Origin: an uncultured Gemmatimonadota bacterium | GTDB lineage: Bacteria; Gemmatimonadota; Gemmatimonadetes; Gemmatimonadales; Gemmatimonadaceae | Reading direction: 5' to 3' | DNA length: 64,000 bases | Assembly (NCBI GenBank): GCA_902826615.1 | Contig: CADEFN010000005.1 | Location: 62,001-126,000 of the forward strand | Shown here: piece by piece, positions 1 to 8,792 of the stretch | Numbering within the stretch: position 1 is the first letter of the stretch | Layout: every line of letters starts with the position of its first letter | Position numbers and translations under genes: made by a program | The notes under the pieces: model-generated | Databases searched by the model: none | Told to the model about the DNA's origin: nothing | Seen by the model: the letters and a program-made list of their open reading frames with translations, nothing else

Positions 1-323
1 CGGCAAGTCTGTATCAGCGTTTGCAGGCGCGCGCGATCATGCGCGGCGAGAGCCGCCAGATTACGGTGTACCTCACCGACGGGACGGTCGAGCAGGGCAC
101 CCCACGACGCCCGCTGAGCCTCATTGGTGCGACGAGCCGCTTTGTTTTTCTCTTTCGGACTGAAACGTGGCGCGTCGAGATTGTACCTACCGACAATGTG
201 TTGCGGATGGTGCCCGTCGGGGCGCTTCCTGACGACATGGTAAAGGCGCGCGACCGTACGCTGCGTCGGCTCGACAGCCTCACGGCGCCCACAAGCGGGG
301 GCAAGGACTCGTCAGGCAGGTAG
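1..323 (+). CDS. 3' part of a small hypothetical protein
   Basis: The reading frame is open to the left edge, so the gene may begin outside the window. Internal starts also exist (TTG at 21, ATG at 39), and the latter would give about 94 residues. The middle of the protein alternates short beta-like stretches (ITVYLTDGTVEQG, RFVFLFRTETWRVEIVP), which suggests a small beta-barrel such as an LSm/SH3-like fold. That is a shape impression, not a family match. The tail is charged and Gly/Ser rich. It converges on the histidine kinase gene, with only 9 bases between the stops. I do not recognise the family. Confidence 0.55.
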   Translation, partial: ASLYQRLQARAIMRGESRQITVYLTDGTVEQGTPRRPLSLIGATSRFVFLFRTETWRVEIVPTDNVLRMVPVGALPDDMVKARDRTLRRLDSLTAPTSGGKDSSGR

Positions 324-332
324 CGGGGCGGG

Positions 333-1673
333 TCAGCGCGGCACCCGGAGACGAGCCACGGCGCCGCGGGCATCGCTACGGTTTTCGATGATCAGGGTGC
401 CGCCGTGTCCCTCTGCGATCTGGCGTGACAGCACCAGGCCGATGCCCGATCCGTCGGGTTTGGTGGTGAAAAACGGAATGAAGAGATTGGTGGTCCCTCC
501 GATACCGGGCCCTTCGTCGGTCACCAGCACCTCGGCCCAGCCCTCGTCTCCCTGCCAGGTGACATGGACGGCGCCCCGTTCGCTCAGGCACGCGTCGATC
601 GCATTGCGCACGAGATTGATCAGCACCTGCTCCAATTGATCCGCGTCGGCGCGGACCTCCATCGACGGACCGGGGTCGACCGTGACCGGAAGGCGGGCAT
701 CGAGCGCGGCGATGCGCCGCACCAGCGCCCCGAGGTCAAAGGCCCGCTTGTTAGGCGCCGGGAGGCGGGCGAGCCGCGCGTACGACGACATGAAACGCGA
801 CAACGAGTCGGCGCGCGCGGCGATGATATCGAGCCCGCGCCGCAGATCGTCGTCGCTGTCGGCGGCGCCGCCCGCGCGCACCGCCACCTCCTGCAGACTC
901 CCCGCGAGTGACTTGATCGGGGCAAGGGAGTTGTTGATCTCGTGGCTCAGCACACGCACCAGTCGCTGCCAGGCCTGGAGTTCTTCCTCACGCAGGCTCT
1001 TGGTCACGTCCGTGATCACCAGCAGGGTGTGGGGACGTCCCTCCTGACGAAAGGCGGTGCGCCGCACTTCCCATCGCCCGCTGCGCTCGGGAAATGTGCG
1101 GTCGTGGACCCGTGGGGAGTCACTCTGCAGGAGTTCCGCCAGACCTAACGATTCGGCACTGCGCCCGGCGATTCGCTCGAAGCGTTGCGCCAGCAGCCGC
1201 TCCCCGGCGCGATTGGAAAGCCGCAGTTGCCGGCTGTCGTCGAAGGCAAAAATCGCGACATCGATTTCCGACATCACCGCGCGCAGAAGGGAGGTGGCCT
1301 CGAGCGCGCCCAGCCGCTGCGACCGAAGCGTTTCGCCCAGCATGTTGATCTCCATGAGCGCCAGGCCCAGCGCATCATCGGAGTGGCTCATCCGCGCGCG
1401 CAGGGAAAAATCGCCCTCGCGGAGTGCCGCCAGCATGTTGGACAGGGTCTGCAATGGCCGGATGATCCGTTCACGCAGAATGGCGGTGCCCACGATCCAT
1501 GCTCCCACCGCGAACCCCCCAACGGTCCACACGGTCCGGGCCGGGTAGTCGCCCACATTCAGCAACACCAGTGTTGCCGCCACACCAGGAAGACCGGCGG
1601 CCAGTGCGAGGAGAAAGACCCGCCGTTCATGTGGCGGCGGGGGCCGTGGCGGGGTCACGCGAGGCGCCGTCAC
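333..1673 (-). CDS. NtrY-like sensor histidine kinase
   Basis: Membrane histidine kinase of 446 residues. Two N-terminal membrane segments lie at about residues 19-40 and 47-66. A HAMP-like linker follows (about 67-120), then a PAS-like domain (about 130-225). The HisKA helix carries the phospho-acceptor His244 in VLSHEINNSLAPIKSL. The HATPase domain has an N box (NLVRNAIDAC), a G1 box (VTDEGPGIGG) and a G2 region (GSGIGLVLSRQIAEGHGG). The HEINNSLAP form of the H box is typical of NtrY-like kinases. The ATG lies 6 bases after the stop of the NtrC-type regulator, so the two form an operon with the regulator first. The predicted role is to phosphorylate that regulator. The stimulus is unknown, because the short loop between the two membrane segments leaves almost no periplasmic sensor. 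Confidence 0.93.
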   Translation of the reverse strand: MTAPRVTPPRPPPPHERRVFLLALAAGLPGVAATLVLLNVGDYPARTVWTVGGFAVGAWIVGTAILRERIIRPLQTLSNMLAALREGDFSLRARMSHSDDALGLALMEINMLGETLRSQRLGALEATSLLRAVMSEIDVAIFAFDDSRQLRLSNRAGERLLAQRFERIAGRSAESLGLAELLQSDSPRVHDRTFPERSGRWEVRRTAFRQEGRPHTLLVITDVTKSLREEELQAWQRLVRVLSHEINNSLAPIKSLAGSLQEVAVRAGGAADSDDDLRRGLDIIAARADSLSRFMSSYARLARLPAPNKRAFDLGALVRRIAALDARLPVTVDPGPSMEVRADADQLEQVLINLVRNAIDACLSERGAVHVTWQGDEGWAEVLVTDEGPGIGGTTNLFIPFFTTKPDGSGIGLVLSRQIAEGHGGTLIIENRSDARGAVARLRVPR

Positions 1674-1679
1674 GAGGCG

Positions 1680-3053
1680 TTACTCGGCGGCGGTCTCGAT
1701 GTGGTAGTACTCCAGCCGCCGATAGAGCGCACTCCGGCTGAGCCCCAGCGCTTTGGCGGTCTTTGACACATTCCCGCCCGATTTGTCGAGCGCCTTGCGG
1801 ATGAGTATGCGCTCCACGTCTTCGAGGGGGAGGTCTTCGAGTCGGGTCAGGCCTGCTGCCGCTGGTTTGAGCGCCAGATCGGCGGCGCGAATGGCGTCAC
1901 CGGTGGCCAGCAGCACGGCACGTTCCACCACATGACTCAGCTCGCGAACGTTGCCGGGCCAGGGATGATCGAGGAGGGCCTGCATGGCCGCCGGCTCCAG
2001 GGTGCGCGCACTCTTCCGGTACCGGGACCCGTGCCGTTCGAGGTAGGCGTGCGCGAGTGGGGCGATGTCCTCGCGCCGGTCGCGCAGGGGCGGCAGGTGA
2101 ATCTCGATGGTATTGATCCGGAAGAGCAGATCCTCGCGAAAACGTCCCTCGCGCACCTCGGTGGTCACCTCGGCGTTGGTGGCGGAGAGCACACGCACGT
2201 CGGCCTTGCGCACCCGCGAGGACCCCACGCGTTCGAACTCCCCCGTTTGCAGCACCCGCAGGAGACGGGCCTGCTGACCTAACGAGACGTTGGCGATTTC
2301 ATCGAGAAAGAGCGTGCCCCCGTCGGCGATTTCAAAGCGACCGGCCCGATCGGTGCGGGCATCGGTGAAGGCCCCTTTCACATGGCCGAACATCTCACTT
2401 TCGAACACCCCTTCGGCGAGTCCGCCCAGGTTCACAGCGATAAAGGCACGAGCCGCCCGAGCCGACGCGCGGTGCAGGAGTGTCGCGACCAGCTCTTTTC
2501 CGGTGCCATGTTCGCCGGTGATGAGCACATTGGCGTCTGAGGGGCCCACCCGTTCGATCAGCTGCAGGACAGGACGCATGGCCGGGGACTGCGCGACAAA
2601 GAGACCGGTGGCGCGGCGCAGGACCTGATTCTCCCCTTCGAGCCGCTGATTGCGGCGCAGGGCGCGCGCCAGTTCCACGGCATTGCGCACGATCGACAGC
2701 AGCCGGCCGTTATCCCATGGTTTTTCGATGTAGTCGTGGGCCCCGCGCCGCATGGCGGCCACCGCGGTGTCGATGCTGGCCCAGGCTGTCATCACGATCA
2801 CGGGCAGCGTGGCGTCGACCCCCACCATCTGCTGCACCAGGTCGAGCCCCTCACTCCCCGAGGTAGTGTCACGCGAGTAGTTGAGATCGACGAGTGCGCC
2901 ATCGTACTCCCGCGCGCCGAGCTGGGCGAGCGCGTCAGCCGGCGACTGGGCCGCGTCGATCGCGTAGCCGTCGTGTTTGAGAAGGAGCCGCAGGGCCTCG
3001 ATGATGTCGGCCTGGTCGTCGACGATCAGGAGGCGCGGGGAGGGGCTGGCCAT
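1680..3053 (-). CDS. NtrC-family sigma-54 response regulator
   Basis: Response regulator of 457 residues. The receiver domain (about 1-125) has Asp12/Asp13, phospho-acceptor Asp56 and Lys111. The AAA+ sigma-54 activation domain (about 150-390) has Walker A GEHGTGKE at 180-187, the sigma-54 contact loop GAFTDA at 227-232 in place of the usual GAFTGA, and Walker B LFLDEI near 248-253. A Fis-type helix-turn-helix lies near the C-terminus (NVSKTAKALGLSRSALYRRL). The loop after Asp56 is longer than usual and Ser/Thr rich. It is transcribed just ahead of its partner kinase. It should activate sigma-54 promoters, but no target is evident in the window. Confidence 0.94.
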   Translation of the reverse strand: MASPSPRLLIVDDQADIIEALRLLLKHDGYAIDAAQSPADALAQLGAREYDGALVDLNYSRDTTSGSEGLDLVQQMVGVDATLPVIVMTAWASIDTAVAAMRRGAHDYIEKPWDNGRLLSIVRNAVELARALRRNQRLEGENQVLRRATGLFVAQSPAMRPVLQLIERVGPSDANVLITGEHGTGKELVATLLHRASARAARAFIAVNLGGLAEGVFESEMFGHVKGAFTDARTDRAGRFEIADGGTLFLDEIANVSLGQQARLLRVLQTGEFERVGSSRVRKADVRVLSATNAEVTTEVREGRFREDLLFRINTIEIHLPPLRDRREDIAPLAHAYLERHGSRYRKSARTLEPAAMQALLDHPWPGNVRELSHVVERAVLLATGDAIRAADLALKPAAAGLTRLEDLPLEDVERILIRKALDKSGGNVSKTAKALGLSRSALYRRLEYYHIETAAE

Positions 3054-3112
3054 CCCGACAATATGTCAGCCCCGCACCCCCGAGGGAGGGCTCCACACCT
3101 CCTGAGGCGCTT

Positions 3113-3616
3113 TCAGGCGTTGCACACAATCAGCGCGCTTCTCGCCAGCTCCACATAACACGACAGCTGACCAAGCAACTGCGGCACCGGCGCGCGCATA
3201 TCCCACTCCACACTCCAGCGTCGCTGCGCCGTGACTACGACGAGCTTGTAGTGCTGCACGTCCGGCGGCCGAATGCCTCCTTCGAAGTCGTACGATGATC
3301 TCAGTGAACGCCCCTCCCCGGAGGTCGCCTTCCGGAAGACCTCTTCGAGCCACCGGCGGTCCACGCCGCCCGTGACGGGATTCCCCGGTGTGCATGGTCC
3401 CTCGGTCGCCCGAAACCGGCACTGACGTTGCTCCCAGGTTCCGGCCGACGAGTCGAAGGTGGTGACGACGATTTGTCCATTGCCGCCGGCCACCTGCGTT
3501 GAGGTCGCCGTGATCGAGGCCGACTGGCCCGGCGCGGCTTCGCCAAAGGGCGTATCGTTCTCCGAGAGGCGGCATGCGCCAAGGGGCAACAAGAGGAGGA
3601 GCTTGATCAGTCTCAT
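3113..3616 (-). CDS. small lipoprotein, function unknown
   Basis: A 167-residue protein. The N-terminus is a clear lipoprotein signal: [11 protein letters not shown] followed by lipobox LGAC, with the lipidated Cys near residue 15. The frame stays open much further upstream, but that extension runs antisense across the FmdB gene and into dacB, so ATG 3616 is the sensible start. The mature part is hydrophilic, contains several Cys, and ends [15 protein letters not shown]. No family is recognised. It is divergent from the FmdB gene, with about 130 bases between them, and lies about 60 bases beyond the two-component operon start. Confidence 0.75.
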   Translation of the reverse strand: MRLIKLLLLLPLGACRLSENDTPFGEAAPGQSASITATSTQVAGGNGQIVVTTFDSSAGTWEQRQCRFRATEGPCTPGNPVTGGVDRRWLEEVFRKATSGEGRSLRSSYDFEGGIRPPDVQHYKLVVVTAQRRWSVEWDMRAPVPQLLGQLSCYVELARSALIVCNA

Positions 3617-3745
3617 GTGGAGGAAACACCCGGGAGACTCGCCGCCCCCGATCAGCTGGTCACAGACGCGGTCCTTTCGGCACTGGTCCCATCCCACCAC
3701 CTCCAACGATACTTCGTTACGAATCGTCTGAGCCTGGGGAGTGCC

Positions 3746-3994
3746 ATGCCAATTTACGAGTACGCCTGCACGTCGTGCGGGCATCAGTTCGAGCGGCTTG
3801 TTCTGCGCGGGCAGGAGCCCAAAGCCTGCGCCTCGTGCGGCGCCGAGGGCATCGAACGGAAGCTCTCGCTGCCGGCCATCAAATCCGATTCGACGCACGC
3901 CAAGGCGATGGCGGCTGCGAAACGTCGTGATACGGCGCAGGCCAAGGACAACGCGCACGAGCAACGCAAATACGAGCTGAGCCACGACGACTAG
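3746..3994 (+). CDS. FmdB-type zinc ribbon protein
   Basis: An 82-residue protein starting [16 protein letters not shown], the hallmark of the FmdB family (PF09723). Two CxxC knuckles (Cys8/Cys11 and Cys28/Cys31) form a predicted zinc ribbon. The C-terminal half is Lys/Ala/His rich and ends in a charged tail (KYELSHDD). An upstream in-frame extension exists but would add an unrelated N-terminus, so ATG 3746 is used. The cellular role of such proteins is poorly defined; the name comes from a putative regulator beside formamidase genes. It stands alone between a divergent lipoprotein gene and dacB. Confidence 0.9.
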   Translation: MPIYEYACTSCGHQFERLVLRGQEPKACASCGAEGIERKLSLPAIKSDSTHAKAMAAAKRRDTAQAKDNAHEQRKYELSHDD

Positions 3995-4096
3995 TGGTGC
4001 GTATTTCGCCCATCTGCCCCCTTTGACGCCTGCTTTCCCCGGCGTCATGTTCGGCGTTCTTGTCGGCACTGCACACACACACCCCGGCCCTCGTCC

Positions 4097-5629
4097 ATGT
4101 TTCGCCGTCTTTCCTGTCTCGTCCTCGCCTCCCTGACGACCGCCGCGGGCGCCGTCGCGCAGCCCGCCCCCCACGCGCGCATGCAGGAGGTCATGAACCG
4201 CCCCGAGTTTGTGCACGCACATTGGGGGATGGAGTTCTACGACATCGCCAGCGGCAAGGTGCTCATGTCGCATAACGGCGAGCGTCTCTTTGTGCCGGGC
4301 TCCACCACCAAGGTCGTGACCATGGCGACCGCCATGCAAACGTTAGGCGCGGACCATCGCTTCCGTACACGTGTCTATCGCACCGGTCCGGTGAAGGATG
4401 GCATGGTGCAGGGTGACCTGGTCCTGGTGGCCTCGGGCGACCCCAACATCTCGGGGCGGGTGCGCGACGGTGACCGCTACGCCTTCATCGATCAGGACCA
4501 TTCGTATGGCGGTCAGCCCCTCCCAAGTGACCCGCTGCAGACACTGCGGCAGATGGCACAGCAGGTCGCCGCGAAGGGCATTCGTGGAGTGACGGGTCAG
4601 GTGATTGTGGATGCCTCGCTCTTTCGTGAAGGGGCGCGTGAACTGGGCACACGCATTGTGCTCTCCCCCATGGTCGTAAACGACAATGTGATCGATCTGG
4701 TGGTGACCCCGGGTAAACGGGCGGGGGAGCCGGCGACGGTGACCATGACCCCGAAGACATCGTTGCTCACGGTGCAGGCCTCACTCACCACCACCGACTC
4801 CGGGACTGCCCCGGCGGTTCGCACCATCGAGGACAGCACCAACAAGGATCGCCGGTACCTCGTCATCACGGGGTCGGTGCCCGTGGGACCGCCAAGCAAC
4901 CCGCGCTGGGCGGTGCCATCGCCGGCACGTTTCGGCGAGATCACCTTCACCGAGGTTCTCAACGACGCGGGCGTCTCGGCCATCCCGCGGCTCGCGTCGC
5001 GTCAGGTGGACATGTCGGCGCTTGCCGCTCGTTATGCAGATTCCCTGATGGTGGCCGAACATGTGTCGCTGCCGCTGGCCAAGGAGGCTGTGGTGCTGCT
5101 CAAGACATCGCAAAACCTGCACGCCAGCAACTTTCCCCTCGTGCTGGGCGCGCTCAAAGGTGGCAACAGCAAAAACGGCTTTGACATTGCACGCGAGTGG
5201 CTGGTAGGCGAAGGGCTCGATCTCAACGGCGCGGTGCAGGGCGATGGCGCCGGAGGTGATGCCTACTTTGCTCCGCGTTTCATGACGCGGTTGCTGGCCA
5301 AGGTATGGGGCAAGCCGTGGGCACAGGATTTCAAGATGGCCATGCCTACGCTGGGGAAGGATGGCACCCTTGCCGCGATCCAGGTGAATAGCCCGGGTGC
5401 GGGGAAGGTCTTTGCCAAGACCGGCACCTTCGGATCGTTTGATCCACTCAATCGCCGGCAGCTCATTCATGGCAAGGGGCTGGCAGGCTTCTTCACATCG
5501 AAAAGTGGCCGCGAGATTGCCTTTGCCATTTATGTCAACAACGTCTCCGTCGCGCAGGGTGACCCGGCGATCGTGGCGGGGCAGGCGTTAGGCGAAATTG
5601 CGTCACTGGCCTGGGAGGTCACCAGGTAG
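4097..5629 (+). CDS. dacB: D-alanyl-D-alanine carboxypeptidase/endopeptidase, PBP4 type
   Basis: A 510-residue peptidase S13 protein with a signal peptide (MFRRLSCLVLASLTTAAGAVAQ). It acts in the periplasm on peptidoglycan peptides, removing terminal D-Ala or cutting D-Ala-meso-DAP cross-links. All three penicillin-binding motifs are visible: SxxK at Ser69-Lys72 (STTK), SxN at 338-340 (SQN) and KTG at 441-443 (AKTGTFG). The length and the wide insertion between motifs 1 and 2 match DacB/PBP4 rather than short PBP5-type enzymes. The M1 aminopeptidase gene follows 62 bases later on the same strand, so co-transcription is possible. Confidence 0.93.
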   Translation: MFRRLSCLVLASLTTAAGAVAQPAPHARMQEVMNRPEFVHAHWGMEFYDIASGKVLMSHNGERLFVPGSTTKVVTMATAMQTLGADHRFRTRVYRTGPVKDGMVQGDLVLVASGDPNISGRVRDGDRYAFIDQDHSYGGQPLPSDPLQTLRQMAQQVAAKGIRGVTGQVIVDASLFREGARELGTRIVLSPMVVNDNVIDLVVTPGKRAGEPATVTMTPKTSLLTVQASLTTTDSGTAPAVRTIEDSTNKDRRYLVITGSVPVGPPSNPRWAVPSPARFGEITFTEVLNDAGVSAIPRLASRQVDMSALAARYADSLMVAEHVSLPLAKEAVVLLKTSQNLHASNFPLVLGALKGGNSKNGFDIAREWLVGEGLDLNGAVQGDGAGGDAYFAPRFMTRLLAKVWGKPWAQDFKMAMPTLGKDGTLAAIQVNSPGAGKVFAKTGTFGSFDPLNRRQLIHGKGLAGFFTSKSGREIAFAIYVNNVSVAQGDPAIVAGQALGEIASLAWEVTR

Positions 5630-5691
5630 CGTCCTCTTGCTCGCCGGGGGCGCTGGCACGAGGTTGTGGTACGCCTATTCGGAGTTGATTG

Positions 5692-7314
5692 GTGCTGCCT
5701 GCCCTCGCCTTCGCCCTCAGCGTCACTGGACTTGCCGCGGATACCTACCCTCGGCAACCGCTCGACGTCGAGCATTATCACTTCGCGCTGACGCTCACGG
5801 ATCAGGACGATCGCATCGCAGGTGATGCCCGTGTGCGTCTGCGCTTTACGGCGGCCGGACAAACGTCGCTCTTTCTCGACCTCGGTTCGGCAGTGCCATC
5901 GCGCGCTGGACGGGGGATGACGGTGAGCGGCGTTTCGCTGGGCGCACAAGTGCTGAACTTCACGCACGACAAAGACCGCCTGACGATTACCCTGCCATCG
6001 CCCTCGGCGGTGGGTCAGGTGCTGGAGCTTCGCGTCCGGTACGGCGGTCTCGCGGCTGATGGTCTGCAGATCAAGCCGACGCGCAACGGGGATCGTGCCT
6101 TCTTCTCCGACAACTGGCCCGACAAGGCGCGTCAGTGGCTCCCCACGATCGATCATGTCGGGGACAAGGCCACCATGGAGATGGCCGTGACGGCGCCGGC
6201 ACACTATCAGGTGGTCTCGAATGGGCGCCTGGTGGAGACGAGTGATGTAACCGCCGGGGTAAGGCAAACCGTCTGGAGCCAGGGTATCCCCATTTCTCCC
6301 TGGCTGTTCACGCTTGGTGTCACCCGCTTCGCCGTGCAGCGACTGGGTGACTATCGCGGCGTCCCGCTGGAGAGCTGGGTCTTTGCGCCTGAGCGCGACA
6401 AGGGGTTCCACGACTTCGCGGTGCCGGTGCGCGATGCCATGGCATTCTATTCAGAGTTTGTCGGGCCTTTTGCGTACGAAAAACTTGCCAACATCCAGTC
6501 GGTGGCCACCGGGGGCGGCATGGAGGCCGCCACCGCCATCATGTACGATCAGCGCAGCGTGGACGGGACCCGCTCGCTGCGATGGCGCAACGTCATCATT
6601 CACGAAATCGCCCATCAATGGTTTGGGAATGCGGTCACCGAGCGTGATTGGGACGACGTCTGGCTCAGTGAAGGGTTTGCCACCTACTTCACGCTGCTCT
6701 TCATCGAGCACGCGTATGGCCGCGACGAGTTTGCAAAAGGGTTGCGCGAGTCGCGCAGTACTGTCGTGGACTTTTACGCCAAGCGTCCCGACTATCGCGT
6801 TGTGCACGAGGGATTGGCCGACATGTCGCAGGTGACAACGTCCATGACCTACCAGAAGGGATCATGGGTGCTTCACATGCTGCGTCAGCGCATTGGCGAC
6901 GATCGCTTCTGGACCGGGATTCGCCGGTACTACGCACGGTACATGAACGGGACCACGTCCACCGCCGAGTTCCGCCAGGTGATGGAGGAGGTGTCGGGGC
7001 AGGATTTGCGTCCGTTCTTCGACCAGTGGCTGGTGCGTGGCGGTATCCCGCGTGTGGAAGGCACCTGGCAGTGGGACGCGAGCGCGAAAGCGGTGACGGT
7101 TGAGCTGCGGCAGAGCCAGCCGGGGCCGGCCTGTGCGCTTGACCTCGATGTGGGAGCGGACCTCGCCGATGGTTCAGTCTCGGTGCAGCGTGCCACGTTA
7201 GGCGCCGAGCCGGTGCGACTCCGGTTTGACGCTCCGGAACGGCCGCGTGCGGTTCGGCTCGACCCGCACACGCGTGCGCTCTTTTCCGGGGAGCTCGAGC
7301 TCCGCAGTCGTTAG
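5692..7314 (+). CDS. exported M1-family metallo-aminopeptidase
   Basis: A zinc aminopeptidase of about 540 residues. Counting from the TTG at 5689, HEIAH at 305-309 with Glu328 18 residues later gives the gluzincin HExxH-x18-E site. GGMEA near 276-280 replaces the canonical GAMEN exopeptidase motif. Start choice: GGAG at 5681-5684 sits 7 bases before GTG 5692, better spaced than the in-frame TTG three bases earlier. The N-terminus (LPALAFALSVTGLAADTYP) reads as a signal peptide, so the enzyme is probably periplasmic or secreted. It lacks the long C-terminal domain of PepN and resembles the short bacterial M1 group. It ends in a TAG within CGTTAGG. Confidence 0.9.
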   Translation: MLPALAFALSVTGLAADTYPRQPLDVEHYHFALTLTDQDDRIAGDARVRLRFTAAGQTSLFLDLGSAVPSRAGRGMTVSGVSLGAQVLNFTHDKDRLTITLPSPSAVGQVLELRVRYGGLAADGLQIKPTRNGDRAFFSDNWPDKARQWLPTIDHVGDKATMEMAVTAPAHYQVVSNGRLVETSDVTAGVRQTVWSQGIPISPWLFTLGVTRFAVQRLGDYRGVPLESWVFAPERDKGFHDFAVPVRDAMAFYSEFVGPFAYEKLANIQSVATGGGMEAATAIMYDQRSVDGTRSLRWRNVIIHEIAHQWFGNAVTERDWDDVWLSEGFATYFTLLFIEHAYGRDEFAKGLRESRSTVVDFYAKRPDYRVVHEGLADMSQVTTSMTYQKGSWVLHMLRQRIGDDRFWTGIRRYYARYMNGTTSTAEFRQVMEEVSGQDLRPFFDQWLVRGGIPRVEGTWQWDASAKAVTVELRQSQPGPACALDLDVGADLADGSVSVQRATLGAEPVRLRFDAPERPRAVRLDPHTRALFSGELELRSR

Positions 7315-7334
7315 GTAGCCGAACGGCATCGCAG

Positions 7335-7365
7335 GCGGTGCGCATTCGGGACGTTCGCGCACCGC
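7335..7365. terminator. hairpin between convergent genes
   Basis: GCGGTGCGC (7335-7343) pairs perfectly with GCGCACCGC (7357-7365) across a 13-base loop. It lies in the 59-base gap between the convergent aminopeptidase and methyltransferase genes. There is no T-run on either side, so termination in either direction is inferred from position only. Confidence 0.4.
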
Positions 7366-7373
7366 TGCCAGTA

Positions 7374-8120
7374 TCAGGTGGCGACCACGAGCCGTAGTCC
7401 GGCGTCGAATGTGTCGAGCGCTCGCAGATGTCCATGCCGCCTGTCCCACTCACCGCTGTCCAGGTCGCGACGCACTTCAAGAACAACCCGGTCCACGACA
7501 CTGGCCGGCATCCGCGAGAATCCTGACGTCGCCGCTCGTGCGCTCGGATCGAGCACGCGCTCGGGGTGAGCCCAGAACGCACCAAGCATCCAGTCGGTTG
7601 TGTCACGCGGAATCGGCACCGTCTCGACTCGCACCTTACCGCCGAGCCACTCGGCGAGCTGTTCCATCGACGGGAAGATCCGGCGATCCAATGCGGCTAC
7701 TTCGGGCAGGTAGTCTGCCAGCAGCCACATGGCGCTGATGACGGCGACGTCATAAGTCAGGATCACCACGGTGTCTCGTGCGACGCGACGGAGTTCGCGA
7801 ACCCCTTGCTCCCGCTCTTCATCCCAGTGGTGGACGCTGAGGATTGCCATCGCCGCATCGACCGCGCCATCGCGAAGCGGAATGCTGCCCGCGGACGCCC
7901 GAATAGCCGGGGCGAGCTCACGCGGGCGTTGTCCAGCCATCACGTCGCTCGGTTCAACGGCAATCACGTGCCGGTCCAATGGTTCGTAGGCACCGCTGCC
8001 CGCGCCAACGTTGACGACAGTTCGCGCATTGCCCAACGCCGCGTGGATCAGCGCGCGAAAGCGCGGATCTTCGCGGCGAGTCTGGGCGTAGCCCTGTCCA
8101 ATGGTGTCGTAGCGAGCCAA
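7374..8120 (-). CDS. class I SAM-dependent methyltransferase
   Basis: A 248-residue cytosolic methyltransferase. Motif I is VVNVGAGSGAYEP (about residues 35-47), followed by the acidic end of strand 2 (VIAVEPSDVM). A downstream segment (DGAVDAAMAILSVHHW) matches the Methyltransf_11 pattern. The start called here is TTG at 8120 (MARYDTIGQGYAQTRRED), which fits the usual N-terminus of this group; there is no obvious Shine-Dalgarno. The substrate cannot be read from the sequence, and the neighbours do not help. It stands alone, convergent with the aminopeptidase gene. Confidence 0.85.
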   Translation of the reverse strand: MARYDTIGQGYAQTRREDPRFRALIHAALGNARTVVNVGAGSGAYEPLDRHVIAVEPSDVMAGQRPRELAPAIRASAGSIPLRDGAVDAAMAILSVHHWDEEREQGVRELRRVARDTVVILTYDVAVISAMWLLADYLPEVAALDRRIFPSMEQLAEWLGGKVRVETVPIPRDTTDWMLGAFWAHPERVLDPSARAATSGFSRMPASVVDRVVLEVRRDLDSGEWDRRHGHLRALDTFDAGLRLVVAT

Positions 8121-8326
8121 GGGGTTTGAGGCCGTGAGGAACCAGAGTGAAGCCGACTGCGAACGTCCTGTCTCTGCACAACGCTGTCAAGCAGCCAGGT
8201 ACACGTGGGTGCGGTCACGACGGGAAGGGCCCGTCATCCAAAATGGTGGCGTCATTCCCATGCTGACGGTACAATCCCGCGCGCCTGATCGGGCTTCTTT
8301 GCTGGTTCCCCCACCCAAATTCAGAA

Positions 8327-8737
8327 ATGACTCACGCAAGCGCGGCAATCAACGCTACGACACTCGGCTGCTCCATTACCTGCAAGGATCTCGACGCATC
8401 GATCCGCTTCTATCGTGATGCCGTTGGCTTTGCCGTTGAGGCGACCTACGAAACTGAAGGCAAAGTGACCACCGCCGTGGTGGCAGCTGGGAGCTGCCGC
8501 ATTGTACTGAACCAGGACGATGGCAAACTTGGCTGGACCCGTATCAAGGGGCAGGGCTTCTATCTGCAGATCAATGTCGCGAGCCTCGCAGATGTCGACG
8601 CCGCGGCCGCTCGCATCAAGGCGGCGGGTGGGTCGCTCACCGACGAACCGGCCGATCGCCCGTGGGGCGTCCGGATGTTCCAGTTCCGCGACCTCGATGG
8701 TTTCAAACTCGGTGTGTCGGCGCCGCTCCAGGGCTAG
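8327..8737 (+). CDS. VOC (glyoxalase/bleomycin-resistance fold) protein
   Basis: A 136-residue single VOC domain. It begins ATTLGCSITCKDLDASIRFY, the common first beta-alpha unit of the family (xxxxVxDldaaixFY). The second half has DVDAAAARIKAAGGSLTDEPADRPWGVRMFQFRDLDGFKLGV, here described by its pieces: a helix, then a WG-FRDLDG strand carrying the usual late acidic residues. Such proteins act as lyases, dioxygenases or drug binders. The substrate is unknown. A strong hairpin lies just after its stop. Confidence 0.85.
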   Translation: MTHASAAINATTLGCSITCKDLDASIRFYRDAVGFAVEATYETEGKVTTAVVAAGSCRIVLNQDDGKLGWTRIKGQGFYLQINVASLADVDAAAARIKAAGGSLTDEPADRPWGVRMFQFRDLDGFKLGVSAPLQG

Positions 8738-8760
8738 CCGACCACTGCCGGATCTCCAGG

Positions 8761-8792
8761 CGAACCCGGTGACTCGTTGATCACCGGGTTCG
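8761..8792. terminator. 12-bp hairpin at convergent gene ends
   Basis: CGAACCCGGTGA (8761-8772) and TCACCGGGTTCG (8781-8792) are exact reverse complements around an 8-base loop. The right arm contains the stop codon of the minus-strand amidohydrolase gene. On the plus strand the stem is followed by ACCCGTTTCC. A shared bidirectional terminator is likely. Confidence 0.65.

Noticed and set aside
3113-4339. Long 408-codon minus-strand frame
   Set aside because: Only its last 167 codons (from ATG 3616) have a lipoprotein signal; the rest is antisense to the FmdB and dacB genes.
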